Part shown: positions 18,501 through 28,140 of the stretch, in pieces
Numbering within the stretch: position 1 is the stretch's first letter
Layout: every line of letters begins with the position of its first letter
From: Amia ocellicauda
Taxonomy: Eukaryota; Chordata; Actinopteri; Amiiformes; Amiidae
NCBI RefSeq assembly: GCF_036373705.1
Contig: NC_089857.1
Coordinates: forward strand, 34,606,784 to 34,670,783
DNA length: 64,000 bases
Reading direction: 5' to 3'
Translations under genes and position numbers: made by a program
Notes under the pieces: generated by a model
Database searches by the model: none
Seen by the model: the letters and a program-made list of their open reading frames with translations, nothing else
Told to the model about the DNA's origin: nothing

Positions 18501-21500
18501 GAACTCATTGTCATGTTCAAGAAACCAATTTGAAATGATTCGACCTTTATGACATGGTGCATTATCCTGCTGGAAGTAGCCATCAGAGGATGGGTACATG
18601 GTGGTCATAAAGGGATGGACATGGTCAGAAACAATGCTCAGGTAGGCCGTGGCATTTAAACGATGCCCAATTGGCACTAAGGGGCCTAAAGTGTGCCAAG
18701 AAAACATCCCCCACACCATTACACCACCACCACCAGCCTGCACAGTGGTAACAAGGCATGATGGATCCATGTTCTCATTCTGTTTACGCCAAATTCTGAC
18801 TCTACCATCTGAATGTCTCAACAGAAATCGAGACTCATCAGACCAGGCAACATTTTTCCAGTCTTCAACTGTCCAATTTTGGTGAGCTTGTGCAAATTGT
18901 AGCCTCTTTTTCCTATTTGTAGTGGAGATGAGTGGTACCCGGTGGGGTCTTCTGCTGTTGTAGCCCATCCGCCTCAAGGTTGTACGTGTTGTGGCTTCAC
19001 AAATGCTTTGCTGCATACCTCGGTTGTAACGAGTGGTTATTTCAGTCAAAGTTGCTCTTCTATCAGCTTGAATCAGTCGGCCCATTCTCCTCTGACCTCT
19101 AGCATCAACAAGGCATTTTCGCCCACAGGACTGCCGCATACTGGATGTTTTTCCCTTTTCACACCATTCTTTGTAAACCCTAGAAATGGTTGTGCGTGAA
19201 AATACCAGTAACTGAGCAGATTGTGAAATACTCAGACCGGCCCGTCTGGCACCAACAACCATGCCACGCTCAAAATTGCTTAAATCACCTTTCTTTCCCA
19301 TTCAGACATTCAGTTTGGAGTTCAGGAGATTGTCTTGACCAGGACCACACCCCTAAATGCATTGAAGCAACTGCCATGTGATTGGTTGGTTAGATAATTG
19401 CATTAATGAGAAATTGAACAGGTGTTCCTAATAATCCTTTAGGTGAGTGTAGATAAGGAATCCCTAACAAATCCTGATATCTCACCCACCTCCGAAGGAT
19501 GAGATGCCTTGATGTCCACTTGGACTAATTTCCAGATTGATGTCGCATAAAAATCAGGTCTCCAGATTTCCTCGTATTGGCCCAGTTTGTCTCTCGTGAA
19601 CACAGAGAAGATGTTGCCTCGCTCTTGGTCCCGCTGGTAGTAGAAGGACAAGCAGCCTGACATTGCTGTGATTGTCATGGGTGATGACAGCTGGGCCACT
19701 TCCTGAAAGTTCTTGGCATAAATTGAATCCACATACATGTAATGACCTGGGAAGCAAATAAAAAAAACAAAGGAAACAAATAGGGTGTAAATAAACACAT
19801 TTAAGGTATGCTCATGTGTCAGTTAGAAATCCCCCAAAACTGCTAGACTGATGAATCTCTTGTATTTTACTCCAATGGGTTTTGGTTACTACTGTTTTCA
19901 CATCATTATTTGGCCCTGGTCAATTTATTTACTAATAAAAGAAAGGTCTTGTATATGTTGCAATCCTGGAGTTGCACAATAACTGAAGAAATGTCTGACG
20001 TAACCTTTGAAGAGCCCCAAGCTAGCTTTCATTATTTATTAAACACATATACAAATATGCAACTTGGAGAAACACAAAGACACTGGTCTTGAATCATAAC
20101 AAATAAGAGACCCCACTTACTGAAAGAGCGTAATTCCCTCCAGTGATTTTAAACAATGCAAAGAATGATCTAGTGCTGTATCTCCTGGTTGTGCAGATCT
20201 CCTACCTCTTTGATTACTCATTGTGTGGTCATCAGGTAGATTGGATTGGGGATCTCTGGCACTGCTTCCACCCACATACCAATTCACATTGGGATTCCAG
20301 AAGTTGCTATAGCCACACAGATGGTGTTCTTCAAAGTTACACTCTATAAAAAGCAGAAAAACTTTATTATTAATATTCTATTGTTTTTACTATTTCTATT
20401 CTATTTTCTATCATTTAACTCACTTACCAATACAGTATCCAGAAACAATGTGTATTTCAAAGATAGCAACACTATTGCCTGTTTCTTTTCCAGGTCTGGC
20501 TTCCATTAAGATCTAAAACAACAGTAGGAAAGCAATACATGGTTATAACAGAACCTAGATTACTGTTTGACAACACATCAATGTTTACTAATGTGTATGA
20601 GTTTAAGAACTAATGTTTCTGGTATAGGACTGAAATAGTGACATTGTTACATTAAATTACATTACATTCAATTATTTTAATTCTAACCATATGTATAATT
20701 AGCATAATTAAATATTATTTCTACAAGACTGAATCAGTCAGGAAATATGGACTCAAACAGAGAACCTATTTCTTGTTGCCATAGATTCTTTCTCATGTTT
20801 TCAAATGCTTGGACTAAACATTACCTTATTTAATCTACTGCTATTTTATTTTCAAACACAGAAGATATCAGACTTTCAGAAATAAATATTTTTCTTCTAG
20901 TGCACTTGAATGGTAAACACACAGAACTGCAGCAAAAAAAACAACAACATTGGGACAATGAATACAAATCCATTTATATATTATTCTACTTCAAATACAT
21001 TAAGCCCATTGATCCTGCCACACAGAAACATGTTAGTGATTACTGTTCTATGGAGCCACTGGAAACTAACCATACTATAGCAAGCCAAGTTATAATTTAG
21101 AGTATCTTCAATGGCATTTCAAGATATCTTTAAATATTTAAATGTATATCAAAATGTATTAAATATATCTTTATATATTAAAAAAATATCTAGAAATGAG
21201 TTTGAGATATCTTTAACTTTAATTTCAGTTATATTTAAATGTTTGATAATATCAGATGCACTTTAAAATAATATATCTGCAATTCATTTAAAGGTATGTG
21301 AAGTAGATTTCGAGATATCTTCAACATTCTTCTACGTTCTTGTTCATTAAGAGATATCTTTAAATGATTTTAAAATATTTGCAAATTACTTCCTCTTCAT
21401 TTGGAGATACCTGCAAATCATTTAAAGATATTTGTAAACAACTTCCTTTATGGAGCCTGATATTATTACTTCCTGTTCACTCGTTCATTAATTTCTATGT

Positions 21501-24021
21501 AACTGGTGACAATCTCAACCAACACACAGGAAGTAGTTTACAGATATCTTGAAATAAATGCAGATATCTGAAAATGAAATATAACAATAAAAACAATAAT
21601 AGTGAAACAATGTTGCCATTAACATCGTGGTTAACAGTAAGAAGCTCATGAAACTATTGTCAGGTAGGAAAAATGATTGTTGCGTATACTTAGTTGGTTT
21701 TGGTCATTTTTAACGTCACTTGCGAAGCTTGATGCTGGTTCACGACATTATACAATGAACTCCAAAACATGTGAAGCAAATAGATGCTATATCGAGTGTT
21801 TAGAATTAGAAGTTGGCATTTTAAGTGTTTTCACTATTCGAATAGTTTTTTGTTTTATTATTCGAATATTCGGGAAAAAACATTTCCGGTTCCGGTGCGA
21901 GAGCTGGGGAACGACAACAATATACCTTGTCAGCATGAGCTTTGTGACCGGCATGGTGTCTCTGGGGTAGGTACCTTGTATGTGCTTGTCGTGTTCCTGA
22001 GGTCTATACTTGCAATGAGCCAGCTGTCAGAGGCCTGGTCTGATGACCACAGCCTGTAGTCAAAGCTCTCTCCTTCTGGCCTCAATTGCATCTCTAGGGA
22101 GCCAGAGCCTGTGATCTGATAAACCAGTCTGAGGCAGCTCCACTCCAGCAGCTCCAGTTCAGGACTGATCAGCACAGCCTTCTCACTCCCACTCCCCTCC
22201 ATGAAGACAGAGTCCATGAATCGCCCTGAGAAACAGTGAGTTAGGCACAGACAATTTAAAACAGGATGGGGGGATAACATATACCACATCAGACTTTCTT
22301 TCTTTCTTTCTTTCTTCCCCATAAATACCTCAGTTTCTTCTGACTGCGGTTATTACTGTGTATTACTCACAATAATGTATTCGTTTCTCACAATTCTCCA
22401 AATTGTCATCAAAAGACCACAATTAGGGTCTCCTTCAGAGGCTGAGATGTTTGTCTTGCTGCTGTTGTTAACTTGTGCTTTCTCATCCTGACATTAACTC
22501 ACGTACAGTTCAGGTGCTTGGACAGAGAAGAGCTTTTTTGGCTAGATGTTTAACACTGTGTACCCAGCTTCTCCCCCCAGTTAACCTGTAAATGCAGTGA
22601 AAACGCTACAGCTGTACCCTAAAGTCTACACCAACACTGGTAACGACATCAGCTGAGCAAACAAAGTATAGCAGCAGGAAATGAAATCCTTCCTGACTGT
22701 TCTAGGTGAAACATGGAAAACCTGTGTCAAATAGGGCCAAAACAAAAAACTAAGTATTATTTTAATAGCATTATCTCAATATATTTTGTGTTGAGATCTA
22801 GGCTTTTTCATTCCTTTTTTTTTGGATTTGATTTTGTGAGGGTTCTGAAAGTTTCCTGTTTTTAAACCACTTTCATGTAATGCTTGAATCCACATGCTTG
22901 ATGAATGGTAACCAAGAGTCTGAAATCCCATGCTAATTCATTATTGTTAACTTTATGGCCTTGCTAATACCTCCAGATGTCGTTTTGCTGAAGATGATGA
23001 ATTCCAGATGTTATGTCATTTTTTGTCAAGCAGAAACAAGTATTTTTATGTCATGGAATTGATTTAATTTATTTAGATCCTAAAGAAATGTAAACACTGT
23101 CACATAGATCATTTGTAATAGCCTCTAATATCTCACTGCCTGTACTCAAAATGAGTGTACAATATGCATACCTTATAGAAAATTAATACAAATCTCAAAT
23201 TAGTACTAAGCCTGCATAGCATGGGCAGCAAGGTTTTTATAAAAAAAAACATTGGGGAATCCTTCAGGAGGAATAACACAGTACTGGTATAGTTAACTAC
23301 TAGTGTTTCATGGTATACTAATAAAGATGGCTTTGACAACTTTTATACAAGACATTACATTAGTCATACATTTAAGGAGTTTAAATATTGTATTGAAACA
23401 AATTTTCATATTGAAATGAATTTACATTCATTGTATGAATTTCTCTGAATTAATTCTCTAAATGAGAAGGTTGTCCCTAAAAGAATATTTCTGGTTTAAT
23501 TTTAGATCTATTACAAGGCTTTACCAAATCAATCTCTTGCCAGCTCCCTGCACTCTGGAATGGACTGATGTAAACATTCATTGAGAACAATTGTGTGGTC
23601 GTGTATACAAGAATGAAACTGATTCTCCTGCTTGGATCCATTTATATCTCGATAAAGAGATTTTAAAATAAATGCATTTGTGACCATTAATCATTGCATT
23701 TTAACATAAATACTTATTTTTCTGTTTATTATGGAATCTTAAGCAGTAAGAGAGAATTACATATACTTTAATATACTGTAGACTGTATTATAATGTAGCT
23801 ATACTATAATATAATGTTGCAACTAAAATTGCAGTTGTATTACTGCATCTAAACCAAGGTGATAATTTCTTAGAGAATGTGGTAGAATTTTACTGTAGCA
23901 TTATTTGGTATTACAAAGGCATTATCTGAACAATAGGCTACTGTGTATGAACCACAATCACTTTACAAAGTTCAATCTGTCTAGCACAAAAGCTGTGTGA
24001 GGAGTTAGTGATTTTTGTAAT

Positions 24022-24070
<49 letters not shown>

Positions 24071-25658
24071 CATAAGTGCATATGGCTTACTGCAGCACAA
24101 GAATGTGGTGAAATTAAGCATTAGGGAATGAATGGAGTTACAGTACTGTAGTACTCAATGACCATTATGTAATTATATTTTAAAACTAAAATTTAAAGTA
24201 TCTAAAGATAATTTGTCTGCATGTTTTGCATGGTATAATATTGGATATGTATTATTTTATGGCAGTATGCAGGTTAATATCAGAAATAGTTTGCAATCAA
24301 AGCTGTAGTAGGGCTGTGTTATTTTGGTTAGAAATAGTATGCATGTACAATTAAGTAGGTTAGTTGTTGTAGTATAGTGCCAGTTATATTCAAGTTCATT
24401 ATAATATGTCAAGATAATATGTATGTCTTAACATCATACACAGTACATTTTGCAAATACGAGCAAAGTGTGGTAAAAGACAGCTTAAAACAGTCTTAAAA
24501 AGGTATAACGGGGCCATGGGCAAAAAATTAGGCTGTCCTAAAATGCTTTCATATACCAACAAATCAAATCTGTGTTTGATATTTCTGTTTTTAAGATTCA
24601 GATCCTGATACATTACAAAGGGAGCATGAAAAATTAGATCTTTGGTGTAGACCAAATCTTGCGTTACCAGGGAGACCAAACAGAAAACAGTATTGCAGCT
24701 TTGAATGTACTTTTTTTGGTTGTTTAATGGGACCACTGAGGATAATAAAGTAGATTATTCTACAGGGTCATGACAGGGGTTACACGTTTGCTCCAGAAAT
24801 GAGGGCATAGCTTTTGCTGATTATCCACAGGTCTTTACACTGGCTTTCAAAAAAGGTAAACAATGTCTTACTTTCTCCAGCAGGATTCAATCCTCCTCCC
24901 AGAACAGCTACTGTACCACTTTGGTTTGGGACAAAGGCCAGATGTGTTATTACATCTATAGTTATTTTTAGAGAGCAATGTAAACTTCAGTGACAGGAAA
25001 TCTAATAGGATACTCTTTATGAACTAAGGCATTTGAGACCACAATACAGTTCTGCCAAGCGATGGCTGTCAGAAGAATACTGTAACAATGAACTTTCCCT
25101 AGAAGTACCTCACACATACTCTGGGACTTTACCCAAAATAACAGCCATAGTCAGGGTTAAAGTGCACTGCTGCCTGTACATCAGGGAGCAGAGCGAGCAT
25201 CACTCCCCCTGAGGTAGCAAAGCTCAGACTGTCCCTCATACAATAACTCTCTTGGTTATTTTTAAACACTTTTGATTTATTTTTTCCACATTCTTGATAA
25301 CATCTGAGCAATACATACTATGCTGTCCTTAAATAAACCTGGCTGTTCACTCTTTATTTCATCCTACCACTTAATCCCAGCTCTCACTGCAATATAAGAC
25401 GGATCACAGCCAGTTATTAAAAACTCCCACCACCATGACAATTCTTGTTCATACCTGGGTAGGACCTCTGGCACTACAATACCAGACTTTACAACTTGAC
25501 ACTTTGTAATGTTTTTGCTGATTTGGTTTCAAGACTGTTATAGCAAAACAATGCCCAAAACATTTCATATCACAGGGACTTTGAAACTCAGGTGAAATGG
25601 ATGCTAATATGTTCATGTTTAGACAAACACAGACTGAGAAGAAATCTCCACAGTATCT

Positions 25659-25695
<37 letters not shown>

Positions 25696-27812
25696 TTTTT
25701 TTCAGTTTCCCTGAAATCCAGTTACTTGTTTTCCAGTTTCAAATATTATATATCAATGCAAACTGGTGTCTTTCCAAACCAGACTGCAACATGTCACAAT
25801 AAGAGCTGTGGATTATTTAACTCTAAATAGCTGTGATTTACAAAAGCATCCTTTGTTCTCACACAAGATGCTAAATGCAAATTCCAGACTGGTGGTATAA
25901 AACAGCTGTCCATCAACCATTCCTACACAGAGAAGGGCAGAAGCTTTAATAGCTTGATGTGTACTAACCTGAATAACACTGCAGACACACAAGTTATTAA
26001 AATAATGTCTGCTCTCTAAAACAAATGAGAAGTTAGCCTACAAGATTCTGGGAAGCATTTCTTGGTAAGAAAGGCTATGTAATGTTAATCAAATTCTTCC
26101 TATTGAGTGCAATTGACTGACATGCCATGGATAAACCAAATTCAAATATGTAAAGAGAAAACTATTAAAGATTTTTGACACAAGTCAATGGAAAATATGA
26201 ATTCAGTGTTTTTAATTCTCATATCTAAGAAAATTAAAACACAAATTACTCAGGGGTCATGTGCACAAATGAAATGATGAACTTTTATCTTTTGTTTTAG
26301 AATATAATAAGGTGTGAGCCTCGGCTACAGTCCATTCATAGCAATTCATTGTTGCAACATATACATTTTGGTATATAAGAAATAAACTTTATTAGTTCTG
26401 CTGAGTAGATTAGCATATTCACCATAATGCCCATTTCAGACAAAGTCTGTGCTGAAAGTGTCATTAAAGCGGATAACAAGGTGTTATGCAGGTACAGCAA
26501 ACTACCCAACAGTGCTTGGCATGCTATCAGTAAGGCAGTTTCCTTTTGACACACATCCAATGCATCAGTTCATATTTTCTCATTTAGTTTTAGGAAGTCT
26601 GCTCAGAAGATATTTTTGCAGGAATAATAATAGTTCATTGTCTTACAGCAGTATATTGTGTACCCAAAGAGAGATGTTTATTTGTCAGTTTGGAGCTCAG
26701 ATGTTCATAACTTGTTTCTGAGCACCATTCCAGCAGTCTCCAGTGGCATACACACTTCAGAATATAGCTATAAAAACTCTGGGGAGCATTTGCTGAGAGT
26801 GGTGGTATATATTTGCACATTCCAATTCAGCAGCACACAGTAATTTTAAATTGCCTATGCATATATTTAAATACTTCTGTAACTCAATTATAAAAGCTTT
26901 TAGATACATTTTTTTCTTGTTTTCTGTGTTATTTTGTTTTAGGTTTGTTTCTTGGAGACAGGACTGCTTTTGAGGGGTGGGCAGCCATTAAAGGAATAAA
27001 TGACAGCCTCTCAGTTTACAAACCATATAATTACAGTGAGGAATTAAACAAAAACAAGCATCTAAAATATCTTAGGTAGAAACTGGAGCATTCTGCCAAA
27101 GGAAAAGACAAAATGAGGAGGTGAATGTTTCATTGTGTATTAAATTGGATTAGATTAGGTTAGACAGAAACCCTAAAACTGTAAAAATGAAAGAACTCAT
27201 AATGAAAACCTGCATCTGCAACAAAAATCAATCAAACAGTATGGTTTTTACACTTTTACTTCACTAAGTAAATGTATTTTAAACATTGATCATTAGGAAT
27301 CGTAACTCTCAAATGTTAACTGCTGACTAAAACAAACACACTTTCTTACCTTCTTCATTTAGAACCCATTTCAAGTGTGCAGGATCTGATACATATCCAC
27401 AAGTGCTTTGCTCAAACGTGCAGGATCCTGGTAGCTGCTGCTGTGCACTGACAGACAGCAAAACTAGAAAAGAAAAAAAAAGGAAACCGAAATATCCCAG
27501 CATTAGTAGAGCAATGTATATATATATATATATATTGGTTACAAATGTGTTTTCTTTGCTGTTTTACTCAGCTAAAGTAAGAATCTCCCTTCATCAACAG
27601 CATGTTTCATGTCTCTATGAAAACCACCAAGAAACATTCCAAGTGGCAACAAGCAGCTTTTAAGGATAGTTTTGAAAGAGAGCTAAAAATTTACACACAG
27701 ATCAAAAAGAACTTCATGTTATTGCATTTTGTTAAGAACTACATAAATGACAACATTAGTAGGAGTAAAGTAAAACCTTACCTTGCAGTATCAAGACACA
27801 AAGAGAGAGCAT
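9985..27812 (-). CDS. mamdc2: MAMDC2, MAM domain-containing protein 2 (complete, 14 coding exons, 680 aa)
   Basis: MAMDC2 is a secreted, proteoglycan-type extracellular protein built from four MAM domains. Coding exons in transcript order: 27782-27812, 27350-27463, 21975-22225, 20428-20512, 20206-20343, 19490-19746, 17201-17294, 16681-16827, 16185-16450, 13547-13643, 12613-12765, 11984-12243, 11738-11822 and 9985-10049. They sum to 2043 nt: 680 codons plus TGA, close to the human protein (about 686 aa), with every splice phase compatible. The product has a hydrophobic signal peptide (MLSLCVLILQVLLSVSA), MAM domains at about 25-159, 162-318, 334-489 and 503-658, and a short tail ending FNDIDY. 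The three exons of each MAM domain repeat the same phase pattern. Two Tc1-type transposons sit in introns 6 and 9, yet the gene looks intact. Identification rests on strong similarity to remembered human MAMDC2 and on synteny with SMC5. Confidence 0.96.
10270..10980 (-). pseudogene. Coding-like but broken segment in MAMDC2 intron 13 (unrecognised)
   Basis: The minus strand contains a 107-codon open frame (10475-10798) whose translation has ordinary protein composition (SIAEVLDQSGFIDLAELV, ETTALQQGSFYINASN). Coding-like stretches lie on either side (near 10870-10960 and 10290-10400) but are interrupted by stops. I do not recognise the family. It could be a decayed retrocopy or a transposon gene, or simply chance. 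No codon statistic was computed. Confidence 0.22.
11738..12765 (-). CDS. mamdc2: MAMDC2 exons 11-13: MAM domain 4
   Basis: Exons at 12613-12765, 11984-12243 and 11738-11822. They encode GQCNFEMDDCGYTQDE, TPTSYTGPNGDHTSGVG, YYMYIEASHM, CLVFYYHMYGSGTGMLSVYLKK and RSDIAIDDIVFQKGPC. This is the best conserved of the four domains relative to human. Phases are 1-1, 1-0, 0-1. Confidence 0.94.
13547..16827 (-). CDS. mamdc2: MAMDC2 exons 8-10: MAM domain 3
   Basis: Exons at 16681-16827, 16185-16450 and 13547-13643. They encode NCDFEENFCHYYQE, then FTSRPGYVGRLYGPYLPGN and ALAVYIYDENN, and end FWDCGLVALDDITVSLGDC. Phases are 1-1, 1-0, 0-1. Intron 9 holds a LINE remnant and the second Tc1/mariner copy. 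Confidence 0.94.
13913..14320 (-). mobile_element. LINE fragment: reverse-transcriptase C-terminal end
   Basis: On the minus strand a 62-codon frame reads WHWARHIVRTTDQRWT and IEWIPRDEKRPRRHHKRWEDEIRSFAG. This is the W-x-W-A-x-H-x-x-R / R-W-D-D-I block found after the RT domain in many non-LTR retrotransposons. Immediately upstream on the same strand, degenerate TYGSETW-like coding is visible. Only the 3' portion remains and it is frame-broken. The clade (RTE-like is my guess) is uncertain. It abuts Tc1 copy 1. Confidence 0.5.
14324..15490 (-). mobile_element. Tc1/mariner (DD36E) element, copy 1, with internal 54-bp deletion
   Basis: The element has 29-bp perfect terminal inverted repeats (outer end CACTCACCTAAAGG) and is flanked by TA at 14322-14323 and 15491-15492, the expected target duplication. 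It is 1167 bp. Its insertion site is a TA-rich microsatellite, seen on both sides. Apart from the deletion it differs from copy 2 (18229-19449) by roughly nine substitutions that I could count, so both inserted recently. Confidence 0.95.
14356..15342 (-). pseudogene. Tc1/mariner transposase, copy 1 (328 aa, DNA-binding domain deleted in part)
   Basis: The frame is open and keeps the catalytic D (WSDES), D (QQDN) and E (PIEHLW), but lacks 18 residues (about 13-30 of copy 2), which removes most of the first helix-turn-helix of the paired-like DNA-binding domain. The junction is at LSIFELFLGFSRTT. The protein should therefore bind its terminal repeats poorly or not at all. Other replacements against copy 2 include R61L, A139V, R172H and T218M. 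Confidence 0.85.
15491..15541. repeat. (TA)n(TG)n microsatellite
   Basis: An uninterrupted TA run passes into a TG run directly beside the right end of Tc1 copy 1. The left flank of that element is also TA-rich, so the transposon landed in a pre-existing TA tract. Confidence 0.95.
16968..17079. repeat. 112-nt near-perfect palindrome in MAMDC2 intron 7
   Basis: Arms 16968-17019 and 17028-17079 are each 52 nt and pair with a single mismatch around an 8-nt loop (ATCTTTTC). The intron is only 373 nt (16828-17200), so the hairpin occupies about a third of it. No flanking duplication is obvious. It may be a young fold-back insertion or a template-switch palindrome. Confidence 0.93.
17201..20343 (-). 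CDS. mamdc2: MAMDC2 exons 5-7: MAM domain 2
   Basis: Exons at 20206-20343, 19490-19746 and 17201-17294. The domain starts ECNFEEHHLCGYSNFWNPNVNW, continues HYMYVDSIYAKNFQEVAQL and MSGCLSFYYQ, and ends GGYVALDDISFSPEFC. Phases are again 1-1, 1-0, 0-1. A complete Tc1/mariner copy lies in intron 6, ending only 40 bp from the exon 6 donor. Confidence 0.94.
18229..19449 (-). mobile_element. Tc1/mariner (DD36E) element, copy 2, apparently intact
   Basis: This 1221-bp element has the same 29-bp perfect terminal inverted repeats as copy 1 and TA duplications at 18227-18228 and 19450-19451. It carries one uninterrupted transposase frame. It lies in MAMDC2 intron 6, in the same orientation as the gene, with its transposase 5' end only 40 bp downstream of the exon 6 donor site (exon end at 19490). 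Confidence 0.96.
18261..19301 (-). CDS. Tc1/mariner transposase, full length (346 aa), DD36E type
   Basis: This cut-and-paste transposase binds the terminal inverted repeats and inserts at TA. An N-terminal paired-like domain with two helix-turn-helix parts spans residues ~1-115 (FSRTTISRVYKEW in the first half, TTRTTLRRMGY in the second). The catalytic triad is D155 (WSDES), D246 (QQDN) and E283 (PIEHLW). Thirty-six residues separate the second D and the E, whereas classical Tc1 and Sleeping Beauty have 34. A glycine-rich box GGGGVMVWG lies at ~190-198. No stop or frameshift is present. The spacing places it in the DD36E group described as Incomer. Activity is inferred, not shown. Confidence 0.93.
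   Translation of the reverse strand: MGKKGDLSNFERGMVVGARRAGLSISQSAQLLVFSRTTISRVYKEWCEKGKTSSMRQSCGRKCLVDARGQRRMGRLIQADRRATLTEITTRYNRGMQQSICEATTRTTLRRMGYNSRRPHRVPLISTTNRKKRLQFAQAHQNWTVEDWKNVAWSDESRFLLRHSDGRVRIWRKQNENMDPSCLVTTVQAGGGGVMVWGMFSWHTLGPLVPIGHRLNATAYLSIVSDHVHPFMTTMYPSSDGYFQQDNAPCHKGRIISNWFLEHDNEFTVLNWPPQSPDLNPIEHLWDVVERELCALDVHPTNLHQLQDAILSIWANISKECFQHLVESMPRRIKAVLKAKGGQTQY
20428..27463 (-). CDS. mamdc2: MAMDC2 exons 2-4: MAM domain 1
   Basis: Exons at 27350-27463, 21975-22225 and 20428-20512. They encode GSCTFEQSTCGY at the domain start, EWSCLRLVYQITGSG and LWSSDQASDSWLIASIDL in the middle, and AIFEIHIVSGYC at the end, following human MAMDC2 MAM1 block by block. The cysteines expected for MAM disulfides are present. 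Phases are 1-1, 1-0, 0-1. Intron 2 (22226-27349) is the largest in the gene at 5.1 kb. Confidence 0.94.
21115..21580. repeat. AT-rich repeat field with recurring GATATC motifs (MAMDC2 intron 3)
   Basis: Variants of AGATATCTTTAAAT recur irregularly, for example near 21121, 21209, 21312, 21350, 21541 and 21562, with related ATATCT and AGATATTTG units between. Short TTCCT/AGGAAGT motifs occur at 21450-21535. No terminal inverted repeats are clear. Probably a decayed tandem or nested transposon remnant; family unknown. Confidence 0.5.
22294..22316. repeat. (TTTC)n microsatellite
   Basis: About five tandem TTTC units, 69 bp upstream (on the minus strand) of the MAMDC2 exon 3 acceptor. In the transcript it reads as a GAAA repeat. 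Confidence 0.9.
24024..24067. repeat. (TTA)n microsatellite
   Basis: About 14 perfect TTA/ATT units in MAMDC2 intron 2. Confidence 0.95.
25662..25692. repeat. Poly-T tract (31 nt)
   Basis: A 31-nt T homopolymer followed by ATATTTTTTT. Could be the A-tail of a retroposed sequence inserted on the minus strand, but no parent element is recognisable beside it. Confidence 0.85.
27782..27812 (-). CDS. mamdc2: MAMDC2 exon 1 (start codon and signal peptide)
   Basis: This 31-nt coding exon begins ATG CTC TCT and ends CAA G|GTAAGG. With the first residues of exon 2 it gives MLSLCVLILQVLLSVSAQQQ, a hydrophobic stretch followed by small residues, as expected for a cleavable signal peptide. The next intron is about 0.3 kb. 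Confidence 0.88.
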
Positions 27813-28140
27813 TGCAGCACTGTATTGAAGAAGCAGGAGGAAAGGTCCACTGAAGTAATTGTTCTCTGTTTCTCAAGAAGTCAAAGGAAGGGAAACCAAG
27901 GCATGCATTTGCATTAAGGAGGCAGAGTATCTTTGACAATCAACTTCTCGTTGTTTTCCTGAGAGACAAAACGGAATTAAACAATGATTTTTTGTGTTTT
28001 AATGATTTTTGTAGTCATCACATTAATATGGTTTAATCTCAGCTGTGAGACTGCAGCTGGCATGCTGCTGAGTGCTCCGAAGAGGGAGGGAGGCTCTGTA
28101 ATACATACCAGATCCTCAAGGCTACACCTCTAAGGAAAGT
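27813..28140 (-). promoter_or_regulatory. MAMDC2 5' flank / 5' UTR region
   Basis: Sequence immediately upstream of the MAMDC2 ATG. It is less AT-rich than the surroundings (GCTGGCATGCTGCTGAG, GAGGGAGGGAGGC near 28057-28093) but has no CpG island and no clear TATA box. The 5' UTR and start site are placed here only by position. Confidence 0.4.

Larger units (their letters stand above)
22226..27349. other. MAMDC2 intron 2 (5.1 kb), no gene seen
   Basis: AT-rich intron sequence. Apart from microsatellites at 22294-22316 (TTTC), 24024-24067 (TTA) and 25662-25692 (poly-T) I see nothing structured. Open frames of 60-100 codons here have low-complexity or random-looking translations. Confidence 0.7.

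Noticed and set aside
21900..21970. CGG/TCCGG-rich patch near TATTCGAATA as a transposon terminus
   Set aside because: The TTCGAA palindromes near 21838-21868 suggest a hAT-like end, but no partner end or duplication was found next to MAMDC2 exon 3.
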